A DNA stretch of 6,870 bases from Desulfocapsa sp. (GCA_030635405.1 DAOVZA010000113.1:1-6870), one strand, 5' to 3'; positions 1-5,906 are shown, counted from the stretch's first letter. The notes: a model not told the origin generated them from the sequence alone. A program made the numbers and translations.

Positions 1-233
1 GCATCTTCCTGCCCGATCACATACTGGTCAAGGTATTTCTTGATCTCTGCAGGTTTCAGGACTTTAATGTCACCGAGCCGTAGTTCGTGTTTCGAAGACA
101 TTTCCTCCCGCACGATGGCCTGAGCCTGTTCAACACACAGGTCACAAATGTGGCCTTCAAGGCCTGCAATGAGGACATTGGTTTCGGCCTTAAGCCGTCC
201 GCAAAATGAACATCTGTCAACTTCCTTTGCCAT
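1..233 (-). CDS. clpX: ClpX, ATPase subunit of ClpXP protease (N-terminal part)
   Basis: ClpX is a cytoplasmic AAA+ unfoldase that recognises tagged proteins and feeds them into the ClpP chamber. Only the first 77 codons lie in the window; the gene runs off the left edge. The start is ATG at 233-231, reading MAKEVDRCSFCG. The N-terminal zinc-binding domain is clear: Cys8-x2-Cys11 and Cys30-x2-Cys33, the C4 finger typical of ClpX that dimerises and binds substrates and adaptors. It is followed by the linker and the conserved KPAEIKKYLDQYVIGQ segment that opens the AAA+ domain. The Walker motifs lie outside the window. No strong Shine-Dalgarno is visible. The gene starts 41 nt after clpP on the same strand, so the two are probably cotranscribed, as in many bacteria. 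Confidence 0.96.
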   Translation of the reverse strand, partial: MAKEVDRCSFCGRLKAETNVLIAGLEGHICDLCVEQAQAIVREEMSSKHELRLGDIKVLKPAEIKKYLDQYVIGQED

Positions 234-274
234 AATCTGATCTTATACTTTGGAAAAGGTTTATACGGTAAAAA

Positions 275-862
275 TTATTTTTTGTTCTTTAAAAGCACTT
301 CATCGATCATTCCGTATTTTTTGGCTTCTTCTGCAGTCATCCAGTAATCACGGTCTGAATCCTTCCATACCTTATCATATTTCTGTCCTGAATGAACAGC
401 AATGATCTCGTATAATTCCTTTTTTAATTTCTGGATCTCCCGGGCGGTGATCTCAATATCGGATGCCTGCCCGGAAACTCCACCCATTGGCTGATGGATC
501 ATAATTCGGGAATTTGGTAGCGCATAGCGTTTTCCTTCAGTGCCTGCAGCAAGAAGCAATGCTCCCATTGATGCAGCCTGGCCCATACAAAGTGTAACGA
601 TATCACATTTGACATATTGCATGGTGTCGTAGATTGCAAGACCTGCGGTGACGGAGCCACCGGGGGAATTGATGTAGAATGTTATATCTTTGTCAGGATC
701 TTCTGCTTCAAGAAAAAGAAGCTGGGCGACAATTGAGCTTGTGACGTCGTCGCCAACTGAAGTTCCAAGAAAAATTATTCTTTCCCTTAGTAGTCTTGAG
801 TAAATATCAAAGGAACGTTCGCCGCGAGGGCTTTGTTCCACAACCATGGGTACAAGATTCAT
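275..862 (-). CDS. clpP: ClpP, ATP-dependent Clp protease proteolytic subunit
   Basis: ClpP is the cytoplasmic serine peptidase that forms a double-heptamer barrel and degrades proteins delivered by ClpX or ClpA. The 195-residue product has the family's normal length. The catalytic triad is visible: Ser98 in GQAASMGA, His123 in MIHQP and Asp172 in DRDYW. The oxyanion/strand motif INSPGGSV is at 64-71. I chose ATG at 862-860 because an AAGGAG Shine-Dalgarno (874-869) sits 6 nt upstream. A TTG five codons earlier (877) is in frame, but its use would put the Shine-Dalgarno inside the gene. The gene lies between tig and clpX on the same strand. A stable hairpin (885-917) precedes its ribosome binding site and may tune its expression separately from tig. 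Confidence 0.97.
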   Translation of the reverse strand: MNLVPMVVEQSPRGERSFDIYSRLLRERIIFLGTSVGDDVTSSIVAQLLFLEAEDPDKDITFYINSPGGSVTAGLAIYDTMQYVKCDIVTLCMGQAASMGALLLAAGTEGKRYALPNSRIMIHQPMGGVSGQASDIEITAREIQKLKKELYEIIAVHSGQKYDKVWKDSDRDYWMTAEEAKKYGMIDEVLLKNKK

Positions 863-868
863 TTTACT

Positions 869-874
869 CTCCTT
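869..874 (-). promoter_or_regulatory. clpP Shine-Dalgarno (AAGGAG)
   Basis: The minus-strand sequence AAGGAG lies 6 nt before the ATG at 862. It decides the clpP start in favour of this ATG over the in-frame TTG at 877, which would be upstream of it. Confidence 0.85.
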
Positions 875-884
875 CAAATAAAGA

Positions 885-917
885 CGACTGCAAAAGCCTT
901 CCAGGCAAATGCAGTCG
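885..917 (-). terminator. Hairpin between tig and clpP (attenuator or weak terminator)
   Basis: An 8-bp inverted repeat (885-892 with 910-917) encloses a symmetric 3-nt internal mismatch and a further 4-bp stem (896-899 with 903-906) capped by 3 nt. Read on the minus strand the outer arms are CGACTGCA and TGCAGTCG, and the hairpin is followed by TCTTTATTTG, a broken U-rich tract. It lies after the tig stop and its end is 10 nt before the clpP Shine-Dalgarno. That fits partial termination after tig or a structure controlling clpP translation or mRNA processing. The U tract is imperfect, so full termination is doubtful. Confidence 0.45.
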
Positions 918-960
918 CATTAGTTAATACGTATGGTAAGCAGATTTTTCTGCTGTGTTA

Positions 961-2295
961 TTACTCAGCACTATCTTCTTTCGGTTTTTCTTCCGCTTTG
1001 GTCTCTGGCTCGACCGCATCTACAAATGTAGCATTATCTCGGAGAAAGGTGAGAATCTTCTCGTTGAGAATTTCATTCATAAAGGGGAGCAGGTCGTCAC
1101 GACTCTGGAAGAACTCTTTAACCTGAGCAATGGGCATATTGTACTGATCACCAATGCGCTTAAAGGCACGATCGAGATCTTCGTCCTTAACTTTAATATC
1201 TTCAGTATCAGCAATTTTCTTTAGGATAAAATCGCCACGCACACGTTTTTCTGCGGTTTCTTTACTTTGTTCCTTGAGTTCATCGCGATTGATACCGGCG
1301 GACTCAAGGTTCATACCCTGCTGTTCAAGAGTTTTTTCTGTATTCTTAACCATCTCTTCAACTTCAAAACGAACGAGTCTTTCCGGAACATCAAAAACAT
1401 GTCCTTCGAGTAATTTTAACATTACACGGTCAGTCAGATCACCTTCTGCTTTTTTCTCTTTTTCTTTTTGAAGTTTCTCGCGGATATCTTTTTTCAGTTC
1501 ATCAAGGTTTGTGTACTTTTCGTCAACATCCTTAGCGAACTCATCGTTCATTTCAGGAAGAACACGTTCTTTAACATCATTGATTTTAACTCTAAATTCT
1601 ACGTTTTTACCGGCTAAAATTGGGTTGACATATTCAGCTGGGAATTCTACTTCATGGCTAGCTTCTTCACCCTTTTTCATACCGACAAGTTTTTCTTCAA
1701 ACTCAGGGCTAAGTTTTCCAGCTCCAACATCAACGGAGTAGTTTTCGTTTTTGACCTCTTTCATGGCTTTGCCGTTGTTGAAACCTTCAAAATCAACAAC
1801 AATAACATCGCCTTCTTCAATCACACGATCACCAACTGATTTAAGCGGAGCCATATCCCGACAAAGTTCGCCAATTTCTACTTCAACAGCAGCATCGCTT
1901 ACTTCATGGGAAATGTTTTCGACTTCTATACCTTTATAATCACCTAGCTCAAATTCCGGCCTGATGTCGATATTGGCGACAAAGGTAAATGTTCCGTCTT
2001 CGTTGAAAACTGGATCAGAAATATCTGGATGGACAACAGGATCAATTTTTTCCTGTTCAATGGCGTCAAAATAGCTTGCTTGAACGAGCTTTTCACCAAC
2101 TTCAGCCTGTACCTGTCCCTGGTAATGTTTGATAATTACAGTACGAGGAACCTTACCGCGACGGAAACCTTTTATTTTGGTCTCACGCTGTAATTTGCCG
2201 TAGGCTTTTTCAAGGTCTTTCTGCACACCTTTTTTGGGGAGGGTAATGGTGATTTTTTTTGTAAGCGCATTAACATCTTCTACAACTACATCCAT
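961..2295 (-). CDS. tig: Trigger factor, ribosome-associated chaperone and prolyl isomerase
   Basis: Trigger factor binds at the ribosomal exit tunnel and helps nascent chains fold; it also has peptidyl-prolyl isomerase activity. The 444-residue product is close to the usual 430-450. The N-terminal ribosome-binding domain carries the signature GFRRGKVP at 43-50. The middle FKBP-type isomerase domain spans roughly 150-245 (it includes GDVIVVDFEGF), and the rest is the helical SurA-like C-terminal domain ending in a charged tail rich in E and K. I chose ATG at 2295 because an AAAGGA box (2308-2303) sits 8 nt upstream. The in-frame ATG at 2304 immediately abuts that box with no spacer. The gene lies 105 nt downstream of tRNA-Leu and 98 nt upstream of clpP, all on the same strand. 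Confidence 0.97.
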   Translation of the reverse strand: MDVVVEDVNALTKKITITLPKKGVQKDLEKAYGKLQRETKIKGFRRGKVPRTVIIKHYQGQVQAEVGEKLVQASYFDAIEQEKIDPVVHPDISDPVFNEDGTFTFVANIDIRPEFELGDYKGIEVENISHEVSDAAVEVEIGELCRDMAPLKSVGDRVIEEGDVIVVDFEGFNNGKAMKEVKNENYSVDVGAGKLSPEFEEKLVGMKKGEEASHEVEFPAEYVNPILAGKNVEFRVKINDVKERVLPEMNDEFAKDVDEKYTNLDELKKDIREKLQKEKEKKAEGDLTDRVMLKLLEGHVFDVPERLVRFEVEEMVKNTEKTLEQQGMNLESAGINRDELKEQSKETAEKRVRGDFILKKIADTEDIKVKDEDLDRAFKRIGDQYNMPIAQVKEFFQSRDDLLPFMNEILNEKILTFLRDNATFVDAVEPETKAEEKPKEDSAE

Positions 2296-2358
2296 TCTGT
2301 CCATCCTTTATAAATTGTTAGCCTGACAATATGAGTTAGCCAGAACACTTTTTTATAT

Positions 2359-2364
2359 AGTATA
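2359..2364 (-). promoter_or_regulatory. Possible -10 box of a tig promoter
   Basis: The minus strand reads TATACT here, five of six matches to a sigma-70 -10 box, in an AT-rich stretch between tRNA-Leu and tig. The expected transcript start near 2352 would give a leader of about 57 nt. No good -35 box is found at the right distance, so this is tentative; tig could also be read through from the tRNA promoter. Confidence 0.3.
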
Positions 2365-2400
2365 ATTTTTTAGAAAATATTGAATCCTGTAGAGATGTAA

Positions 2401-2484
2401 TGGTGCGAGAGGGGGGACTCGAACCCCCATGCACAAGGCGCTGGTTCCTAAGACCAGTGCGTCTACCAATTCCGCCACCCTCGC
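2401..2484 (-). tRNA. tRNA-Leu (anticodon UAG)
   Basis: The minus strand folds as a long-variable-arm tRNA. The acceptor arms GCGAGGG and CTCTCGC pair over 7 bp with one G-U. The D-arm carries the GGTAGAC motif. The anticodon stem CTGGT/ACCAG encloses loop CTTAGGA, giving anticodon TAG at 2450-2448, which reads CUN leucine codons. The T arm is GGGGG-TTCGAGT-CCCCC. The terminal CCA is encoded (2403-2401). Length 84 nt including CCA fits class II tRNA-Leu. It lies upstream of tig on the same strand. Confidence 0.97.
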
Positions 2485-2771
2485 ATTTACATCTAAAACT
2501 AGACTTCATTCATCAAAGAAGAATTTGACAATCAGATAGTAAATAATTCACAATTTCACTACAGTCAAGGCTGTTGAGTACGATAATGCAAAAAAACTTC
2601 AATTGTTTTCATTTTTAAATCAAATGCAGGTATCAATTACACACCTGTACCTTGCCAAAGAAACATACAGAGACTATTATCTTTTTGATTGTAAATAGAT
2701 GACTATTTCTATCATCTATGGATGTTTAAAACAAAATGGTTTTTTTAATTTCACACTCTATTGAGGAAAAA
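2485..2771 (+). other. Leader/intergenic region ahead of the selenoprotein gene
   Basis: This stretch of about 290 nt separates the minus-strand tRNA from the plus-strand gene cluster, so the cluster promoter should be here. Candidates are TTGACA (2525-2530) followed after 18 nt by a poor -10, CACAAT (2549-2554), and a better -10, TATCAT (2710-2715), whose -35 is weak (TTGATT at 2685-2690, 19 nt away). An 8-bp hairpin (2695-2702 with 2712-2719, 9-nt loop) overlaps the second candidate. A short open frame (2564-2698) is protein-like but lacks a convincing start. No intact gene is supported. Confidence 0.4.
2763..2767 (+). promoter_or_regulatory. Shine-Dalgarno of the selenoprotein gene (GAGGA)
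   Basis: GAGGA lies 4 nt before ATG 2772, on the short side for spacing. It selects this start over the in-frame ATG at 2736, which has no purine-rich box. The selected start also places the signal peptide directly at the N-terminus. Confidence 0.7.
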
Positions 2772-3647
2772 ATGACGTATAAACAGTGTATTGTGTCCTG
2801 TGCCATACTTATGCTTTCTTTTTCAAGCTCTTCGGCATTAGCGAATGTCGGAGGAGTCGGATCTGCAAAGGTTCAGATTCAGGTTGAAAACACCTGGAAG
2901 CTTCCAGCTAAACCTCTTGATATCGTATATTCACTTGATGGAAAAAAAGTTTTTATACTCACAAATCAAGAGCAGGTCTTAATTTATACCTCCGCTGGTG
3001 AACTTGAGGGCAAGATTGACGTGCAAGATGGCGTCTCTGCCATAGATATTGCCCCACGAGGAGAAAAACTCTACTTAATCAACCAGAAAGACAATAGTTT
3101 CACTGATATTGCAGTTGATTTTGTTGTAAGCGTTAATACTGCTGGTTCTCCTTTCCTTGGTAAAATAGATGCTCCGGTGACTCTTGCCGTTTTTACGGAT
3201 TTTGAATGACCTCATTGCGGCAAAGCTGTGCCGCTTCTCGAGCAGGTGCTCGAGCATAATCCAGATAATGTTAAAATCGTTTTTAAAAATATGCCATTGG
3301 GGTTCCACAAATTTGCAGTGCCCAGTGCACTTGCAGCGCTTGCTGCAGGGGAACAGGGCAAATTCTGGGAATTTCATGATGAATTGTTTGCTTCATCGCC
3401 AAAACTTGGCCCGGCAGCAATTAATGGGATAGCTAACAAACTCGGTTTAAACATTGAAACCTTCAAAAAAGATTTGGCATCTCCTGCAATTAAACAAAAA
3501 CTTGCCAGGGATCTGAAAGATGCTAAAGATGCCGGTGTAACAGGCACTCCGACCATTTTCATAAATGGTATTAAATTAAAAAGCAGGACCTTAGAGGCTA
3601 TTCAAAAACTCATTGATGAGGAACTTGCTGCCAAAAAGGCCAATTAG
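2772..3647 (+). CDS. Exported DsbA-like thiol/selenol oxidoreductase, selenoprotein with in-frame TGA (Sec146)
   Basis: This is predicted to be a periplasmic thioredoxin-fold protein acting on protein disulfides. TGA at 3207-3209 interrupts the frame, but the same frame continues to TAG at 3645. The TGA occupies the first position of the CxxC site: TDFE-Sec-Pro-His-Cys-GK, Sec146 and Cys149. Downstream the DsbA/DsbG-like fold continues intact with VPLLEQ, FKNMPLGFHKFA and the cis-proline motif GTPT (Pro260). Read through, the product is 291 residues. Residues 1-24 form a signal peptide (hydrophobic stretch from about 7 to 17, ending ALA before Asn25). Residues 48-117 hold two beta-propeller-like repeats (LDIVYSLDGKKVFILTN and VSAIDIAPRGEKLYLIN). 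SECIS-like hairpins follow the TGA. The gene ends 2 nt before ybeZ. A nonsense mutation is the alternative, but the exact active-site position argues for selenocysteine. The redox partner and physiological role are unknown. Confidence 0.88.
3207..3254 (+). promoter_or_regulatory. Sec UGA codon with bacterial SECIS-like hairpin(s)
   Basis: Bacterial selenocysteine insertion needs a hairpin shortly after the UGA, bound by SelB. Two lie here. The first pairs GCGGCA (3217-3222) with TGCCGC (3229-3234) around a 6-nt loop. The second pairs CTCGAGC (3237-3243) with GCTCGAG (3248-3254) around the tetraloop AGGU. The second fits the published bacterial SECIS pattern well: a small apical loop with a G in the first two positions, 35 nt after the UGA, within the usual window of about 16-37 nt. 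The first has its loop G only 15 nt away, at the third position. Which one SelB uses cannot be decided by eye. Confidence 0.7.
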
Positions 3648-3649
3648 AA

Positions 3650-4618
3650 ATGGCAAACAACCAGATAAGCAGAGACCTGAGCTTTCCAGATTACCATCAG
3701 GCCGGTATCCTGTATGGAGAGTTAAACAAAAATCTCCAACTGGTTGAGCAGAATATAGGTGTTACTATTCATGTTCGAGGAAATGGTGTTCATATCATCG
3801 GCCTCGAACATGAAGTTGATTTGACTGTTGATCTTCTTGAACAGTTTTATGATCTACTCACGAAAGACTTTAAAATTTACAGTTCTGACTTCGCCTTTGG
3901 GCTTCGTGTTCTTGAAGCCACTCCCAGAGCAAACCTTGCTAAGATTTTTCTTGATAAGGTGTATGTGACGGCTGAAAATCGTATTATTTCTCCCAAAACA
4001 CAGAATCAAAAACTCTACATTGATGCCATAAGATACAATGATATTGTATTTGGAATTGGCCCTGCAGGTACAGGAAAAACGTATCTTGCTGTTGCCATGG
4101 CTGTTTCAGCGCTTAGTACCGGACAGGTTCGATCAATAATTTTGACACGGCCAGCAGTCGAGGCTGGTGAGAAATTAGGATTTCTCCCAGGGGATCTTGC
4201 CGAGAAGGTAAATCCCTATTTGCGTCCACTCTATGATGCCTTGACCGATATGCTTGGTGCTGAGAAAAGTGCTGATTATATAGAACAGGGGATTATTGAA
4301 ATAGCTCCACTTGCTTTTATGCGGGGGCGAACATTAAATGATGCTTTTATTATTCTTGATGAAGCACAAAATACTACGCGAGAGCAGATGAAGATGTTTC
4401 TTACCCGCATCGGTTTTGATTCTGCTGCCGTAATTACCGGTGATGTTACACAGGTTGATCTACCACGTTCCGACCAATCCGGACTTCTTCATGTTAAAAA
4501 TATTCTCCAAAAAATTGATGAAATAAAGTTTTGTAATTTCACAAAACAGGATGTGGTACGCCACCCACTTGTGCAAAAAATTATTGGTGCCTATGAAACC
4601 AATTCAAATGGTAAATAA
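3650..4618 (+). CDS. ybeZ: YbeZ, PhoH-like P-loop ATPase
   Basis: YbeZ is a cytoplasmic PhoH-family NTPase that works with YbeY in ribosomal RNA maturation and ribosome quality control. The 322-residue length is normal for the family. After an N-terminal domain of about 110 residues comes the ATPase core: Walker A GPAGTGKT at 137-144 (Lys143), the family segment LTRPAVEAGEKLGFLPGD, Walker B FIILDEAQN with Asp237-Glu238, and the sensor-like ITGDVTQVDLP around Asp265. The ATG is 2 nt after the selenoprotein stop, with a weak AAGG about 10 nt upstream, so translational coupling is likely. ybeY starts 11 nt after its stop. The exact RNA substrate is not shown by the sequence. Confidence 0.94.
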   Translation: MANNQISRDLSFPDYHQAGILYGELNKNLQLVEQNIGVTIHVRGNGVHIIGLEHEVDLTVDLLEQFYDLLTKDFKIYSSDFAFGLRVLEATPRANLAKIFLDKVYVTAENRIISPKTQNQKLYIDAIRYNDIVFGIGPAGTGKTYLAVAMAVSALSTGQVRSIILTRPAVEAGEKLGFLPGDLAEKVNPYLRPLYDALTDMLGAEKSADYIEQGIIEIAPLAFMRGRTLNDAFIILDEAQNTTREQMKMFLTRIGFDSAAVITGDVTQVDLPRSDQSGLLHVKNILQKIDEIKFCNFTKQDVVRHPLVQKIIGAYETNSNGK

Positions 4619-4629
4619 GAAGATTTAAT

Positions 4630-5832
4630 ATGGGTGCTCATTTCACACTTAACTATGATATTTCAGAATTTAGAATTAATTTAAAACTTCTTCAAAGACG
4701 TGTTCTGACCCTTTTGCGAGAGCTTCGAATAACAGACCATGATGTTTCTATTCTTCTTGTAGACGATGAAGAAATCAGCTGGTTAAACAGCCATTACAGG
4801 GAAAAACCTGGGCCTACAAATGTGTTATCATTTCCTTTTTCAGAAGAGGGCGATCCCTTTACTATCAGCAGTTCAATTCCTGTGAAAGAGCTTGGCGATA
4901 TAATTGTTTCAGTCGAGACTGCCCTTAGAGAGGCTCAAGACTTGAATGTCTCGTTGCATGACCGTCTTACATGGTTGCTGACACATGGATTATTACATCT
5001 TCTTGGCTATGATCACGAAAGATCTGAAAAAGAAGCCCATGCCATGTGGAATCTTGAAAAGAAACTTATAAAAAAAATACAAAACTTCAGGAGTAGTCAA
5101 ATGACACATTTAGCTATCAAAATTGATCACGTCGCAACCGTACGCAATGCTCGTGGTATTAATGAGCCTGATCCTGTTGCAGCAGCTGCCATTTGTGAAC
5201 TTGCAGGGGCGGCAGGTATTGTTGTCCATCTGCGAGAAGACAGACGACATGTTAATGATCGTGATATTCGTCTGCTTCGGGAAACTATAAAAACCAGAAT
5301 GAATCTTGAGATGGGTGCTAACAAGGAAATCATAAATATAGCACTCGATATCAAGCCTGACATGGTGACTCTGGTTCCTGAAAAACGGCAGGAACTTACC
5401 ACGGAAGGAGGGCTTGATGTCTCAGGACAAAAGAAAAAACTTGCAAAAACCATAAATCGTATGGATAAAGCTGGAATTCCTGTCTCACTTTTTATTGATC
5501 CAGAAGCAAAGCAGGTTAAAGCTGCTCATGCAATTGGTGCTACCTATGTTGAGCTGCATACTGGACGATATTGTGATGCGAAAAGTGAGATTGAACGAGA
5601 AAAAGAATATCAGCTAATTATGTCTGCTGCTGAAGAAGCTTACCAAATGGGATTACGAGTAAATGCAGGGCATGGTCTTGATTATCAGACAACTGCGCGA
5701 ATTGCAGCCCTTGATACCATTGAGGAGCTTTCTATTGGTCATGCAATTATTGCTCGTGCTATATTTGTTGGACTTGATCAGGCGGTACGTGAAATGAAAA
5801 ATATTGTCAGGGATGCGTCCATACTTTTTTAG
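4630..5832 (+). CDS. ybeY: YbeY endoribonuclease, fused in frame to PdxJ (YbeY part 4630-5100)
   Basis: Codons 1-157 encode YbeY, a zinc-dependent single-strand endoribonuclease needed for 16S rRNA 3' maturation. It shows the conserved YREKPGPTNVLSFPF segment (Arg57) and the metal-binding motif H-x3-H-x5-H in HGLLHLLGYDH (His119, His123, His129). The domain is complete at about 150 residues. There is no stop codon at its end: the frame continues directly into PdxJ to give 400 codons. An A8 run at 5070-5077 lies ten codons before the junction. One extra A would end YbeY at TAG 5094-5096, and one A fewer would end it at TGA 5102-5104, overlapping the pdxJ ATG. So this is either a real fusion, a slippage-regulated pair, or a homopolymer error. 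The start has only a weak AAGAAG box and follows ybeZ closely. Confidence 0.88.
   Translation: MGAHFTLNYDISEFRINLKLLQRRVLTLLRELRITDHDVSILLVDDEEISWLNSHYREKPGPTNVLSFPFSEEGDPFTISSSIPVKELGDIIVSVETALREAQDLNVSLHDRLTWLLTHGLLHLLGYDHERSEKEAHAMWNLEKKLIKKIQNFRSSQMTHLAIKIDHVATVRNARGINEPDPVAAAAICELAGAAGIVVHLREDRRHVNDRDIRLLRETIKTRMNLEMGANKEIINIALDIKPDMVTLVPEKRQELTTEGGLDVSGQKKKLAKTINRMDKAGIPVSLFIDPEAKQVKAAHAIGATYVELHTGRYCDAKSEIEREKEYQLIMSAAEEAYQMGLRVNAGHGLDYQTTARIAALDTIEELSIGHAIIARAIFVGLDQAVREMKNIVRDASILF
5070..5077 (+). other. A8 homopolymer near the ybeY-pdxJ junction
   Basis: Eight consecutive A residues sit in the last codons of the YbeY domain. Such runs promote transcriptional slippage and sequencing indels. 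Either a one-base gain or a one-base loss would create a YbeY stop within about 30 nt, at or beside the pdxJ start. Confidence 0.6.
5089..5093 (+). promoter_or_regulatory. Internal Shine-Dalgarno for pdxJ (AGGAG)
   Basis: AGGAG lies 7 nt before ATG 5101, ideal spacing, inside the continuous ybeY-pdxJ frame. It indicates that PdxJ can be translated as a separate 243-residue protein even though no stop codon precedes it. Confidence 0.75.
5101..5832 (+). CDS. pdxJ: PdxJ, pyridoxine 5'-phosphate synthase
   Basis: PdxJ condenses 1-deoxy-D-xylulose 5-phosphate with 3-amino-2-oxopropyl phosphate to make pyridoxine 5'-phosphate, the last ring-forming step of the DXP-dependent vitamin B6 pathway, in the cytoplasm. 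From ATG 5101 the product has 243 residues, the normal length. Motifs in order are IDHVATVRNARG, VHLREDRRH with catalytic His43 and ligands Arg45 and His50, NLEMG with catalytic Glu70, VPEKRQELTTEGG, and NAGHGLDY with catalytic His191 (E. coli 45, 72 and 193). One oddity is Lys7 where the family's usual VNIDH has Asn, a residue assigned to aminoketone-phosphate binding. The start is supported by AGGAG 7 nt upstream, but the frame is also open from ybeY. The acpS gene often found next to pdxJ is absent. Confidence 0.93.
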   Translation: MTHLAIKIDHVATVRNARGINEPDPVAAAAICELAGAAGIVVHLREDRRHVNDRDIRLLRETIKTRMNLEMGANKEIINIALDIKPDMVTLVPEKRQELTTEGGLDVSGQKKKLAKTINRMDKAGIPVSLFIDPEAKQVKAAHAIGATYVELHTGRYCDAKSEIEREKEYQLIMSAAEEAYQMGLRVNAGHGLDYQTTARIAALDTIEELSIGHAIIARAIFVGLDQAVREMKNIVRDASILF

Positions 5833-5900
5833 AATTGAACACCAAAAAGGCAACAGCAGATATTGTAGATTTTATAGAAGAAATAGAAAAGACTTAACAA

Positions 5901-5906
5901 TATACT
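5901..5906 (+). promoter_or_regulatory. Possible -10 box for the small SpoIIAA-like gene
   Basis: TATACT lies 25 nt before the ATG at 5932, but no recognisable -35 box stands 16-18 nt upstream. A start near 5913 would leave a short leader containing the Shine-Dalgarno. The absence of an obvious terminator after pdxJ means readthrough is equally possible. Confidence 0.25.

Noticed and set aside
863..877. TTG at 877 as the clpP start
   Set aside because: The AAGGAG Shine-Dalgarno lies downstream of it and correctly spaced for ATG 862.
961..1939. Several plus-strand open frames across tig
   Set aside because: Serine- and phenylalanine-rich shadows antisense to the well-supported trigger factor gene.
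2296..2304. ATG at 2304 as the tig start
   Set aside because: The AAAGG box directly abuts it with no spacer, but is well spaced for ATG 2295, and the trigger factor N-terminus fits better from there.
2361..2366. Plus-strand TATAAT as a promoter -10
   Set aside because: No suitable -35 at 16-18 nt, and it would fire into the antisense of the tRNA; it is the AT-rich shadow of the minus-strand candidate.
2736..2771. Upstream ATG (2736) as start of the selenoprotein
   Set aside because: No ribosome binding site precedes it, and GAGGA plus a directly N-terminal signal peptide favour ATG 2772.
3207..3209. TGA as a true stop separating two genes (2736-3209 and 3228-3647)
   Set aside because: Both parts are in the same frame, the second has no Shine-Dalgarno and would lack the active-site residues, and the TGA falls exactly on a CxxC cysteine position followed by SECIS-like hairpins.
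5835..5897. 20-codon frame after pdxJ (TTG start, reads NTKKATADIVDFIEEIEKT)
   Set aside because: Protein-like but very short, with no Shine-Dalgarno; could be a remnant but not supported as a gene.
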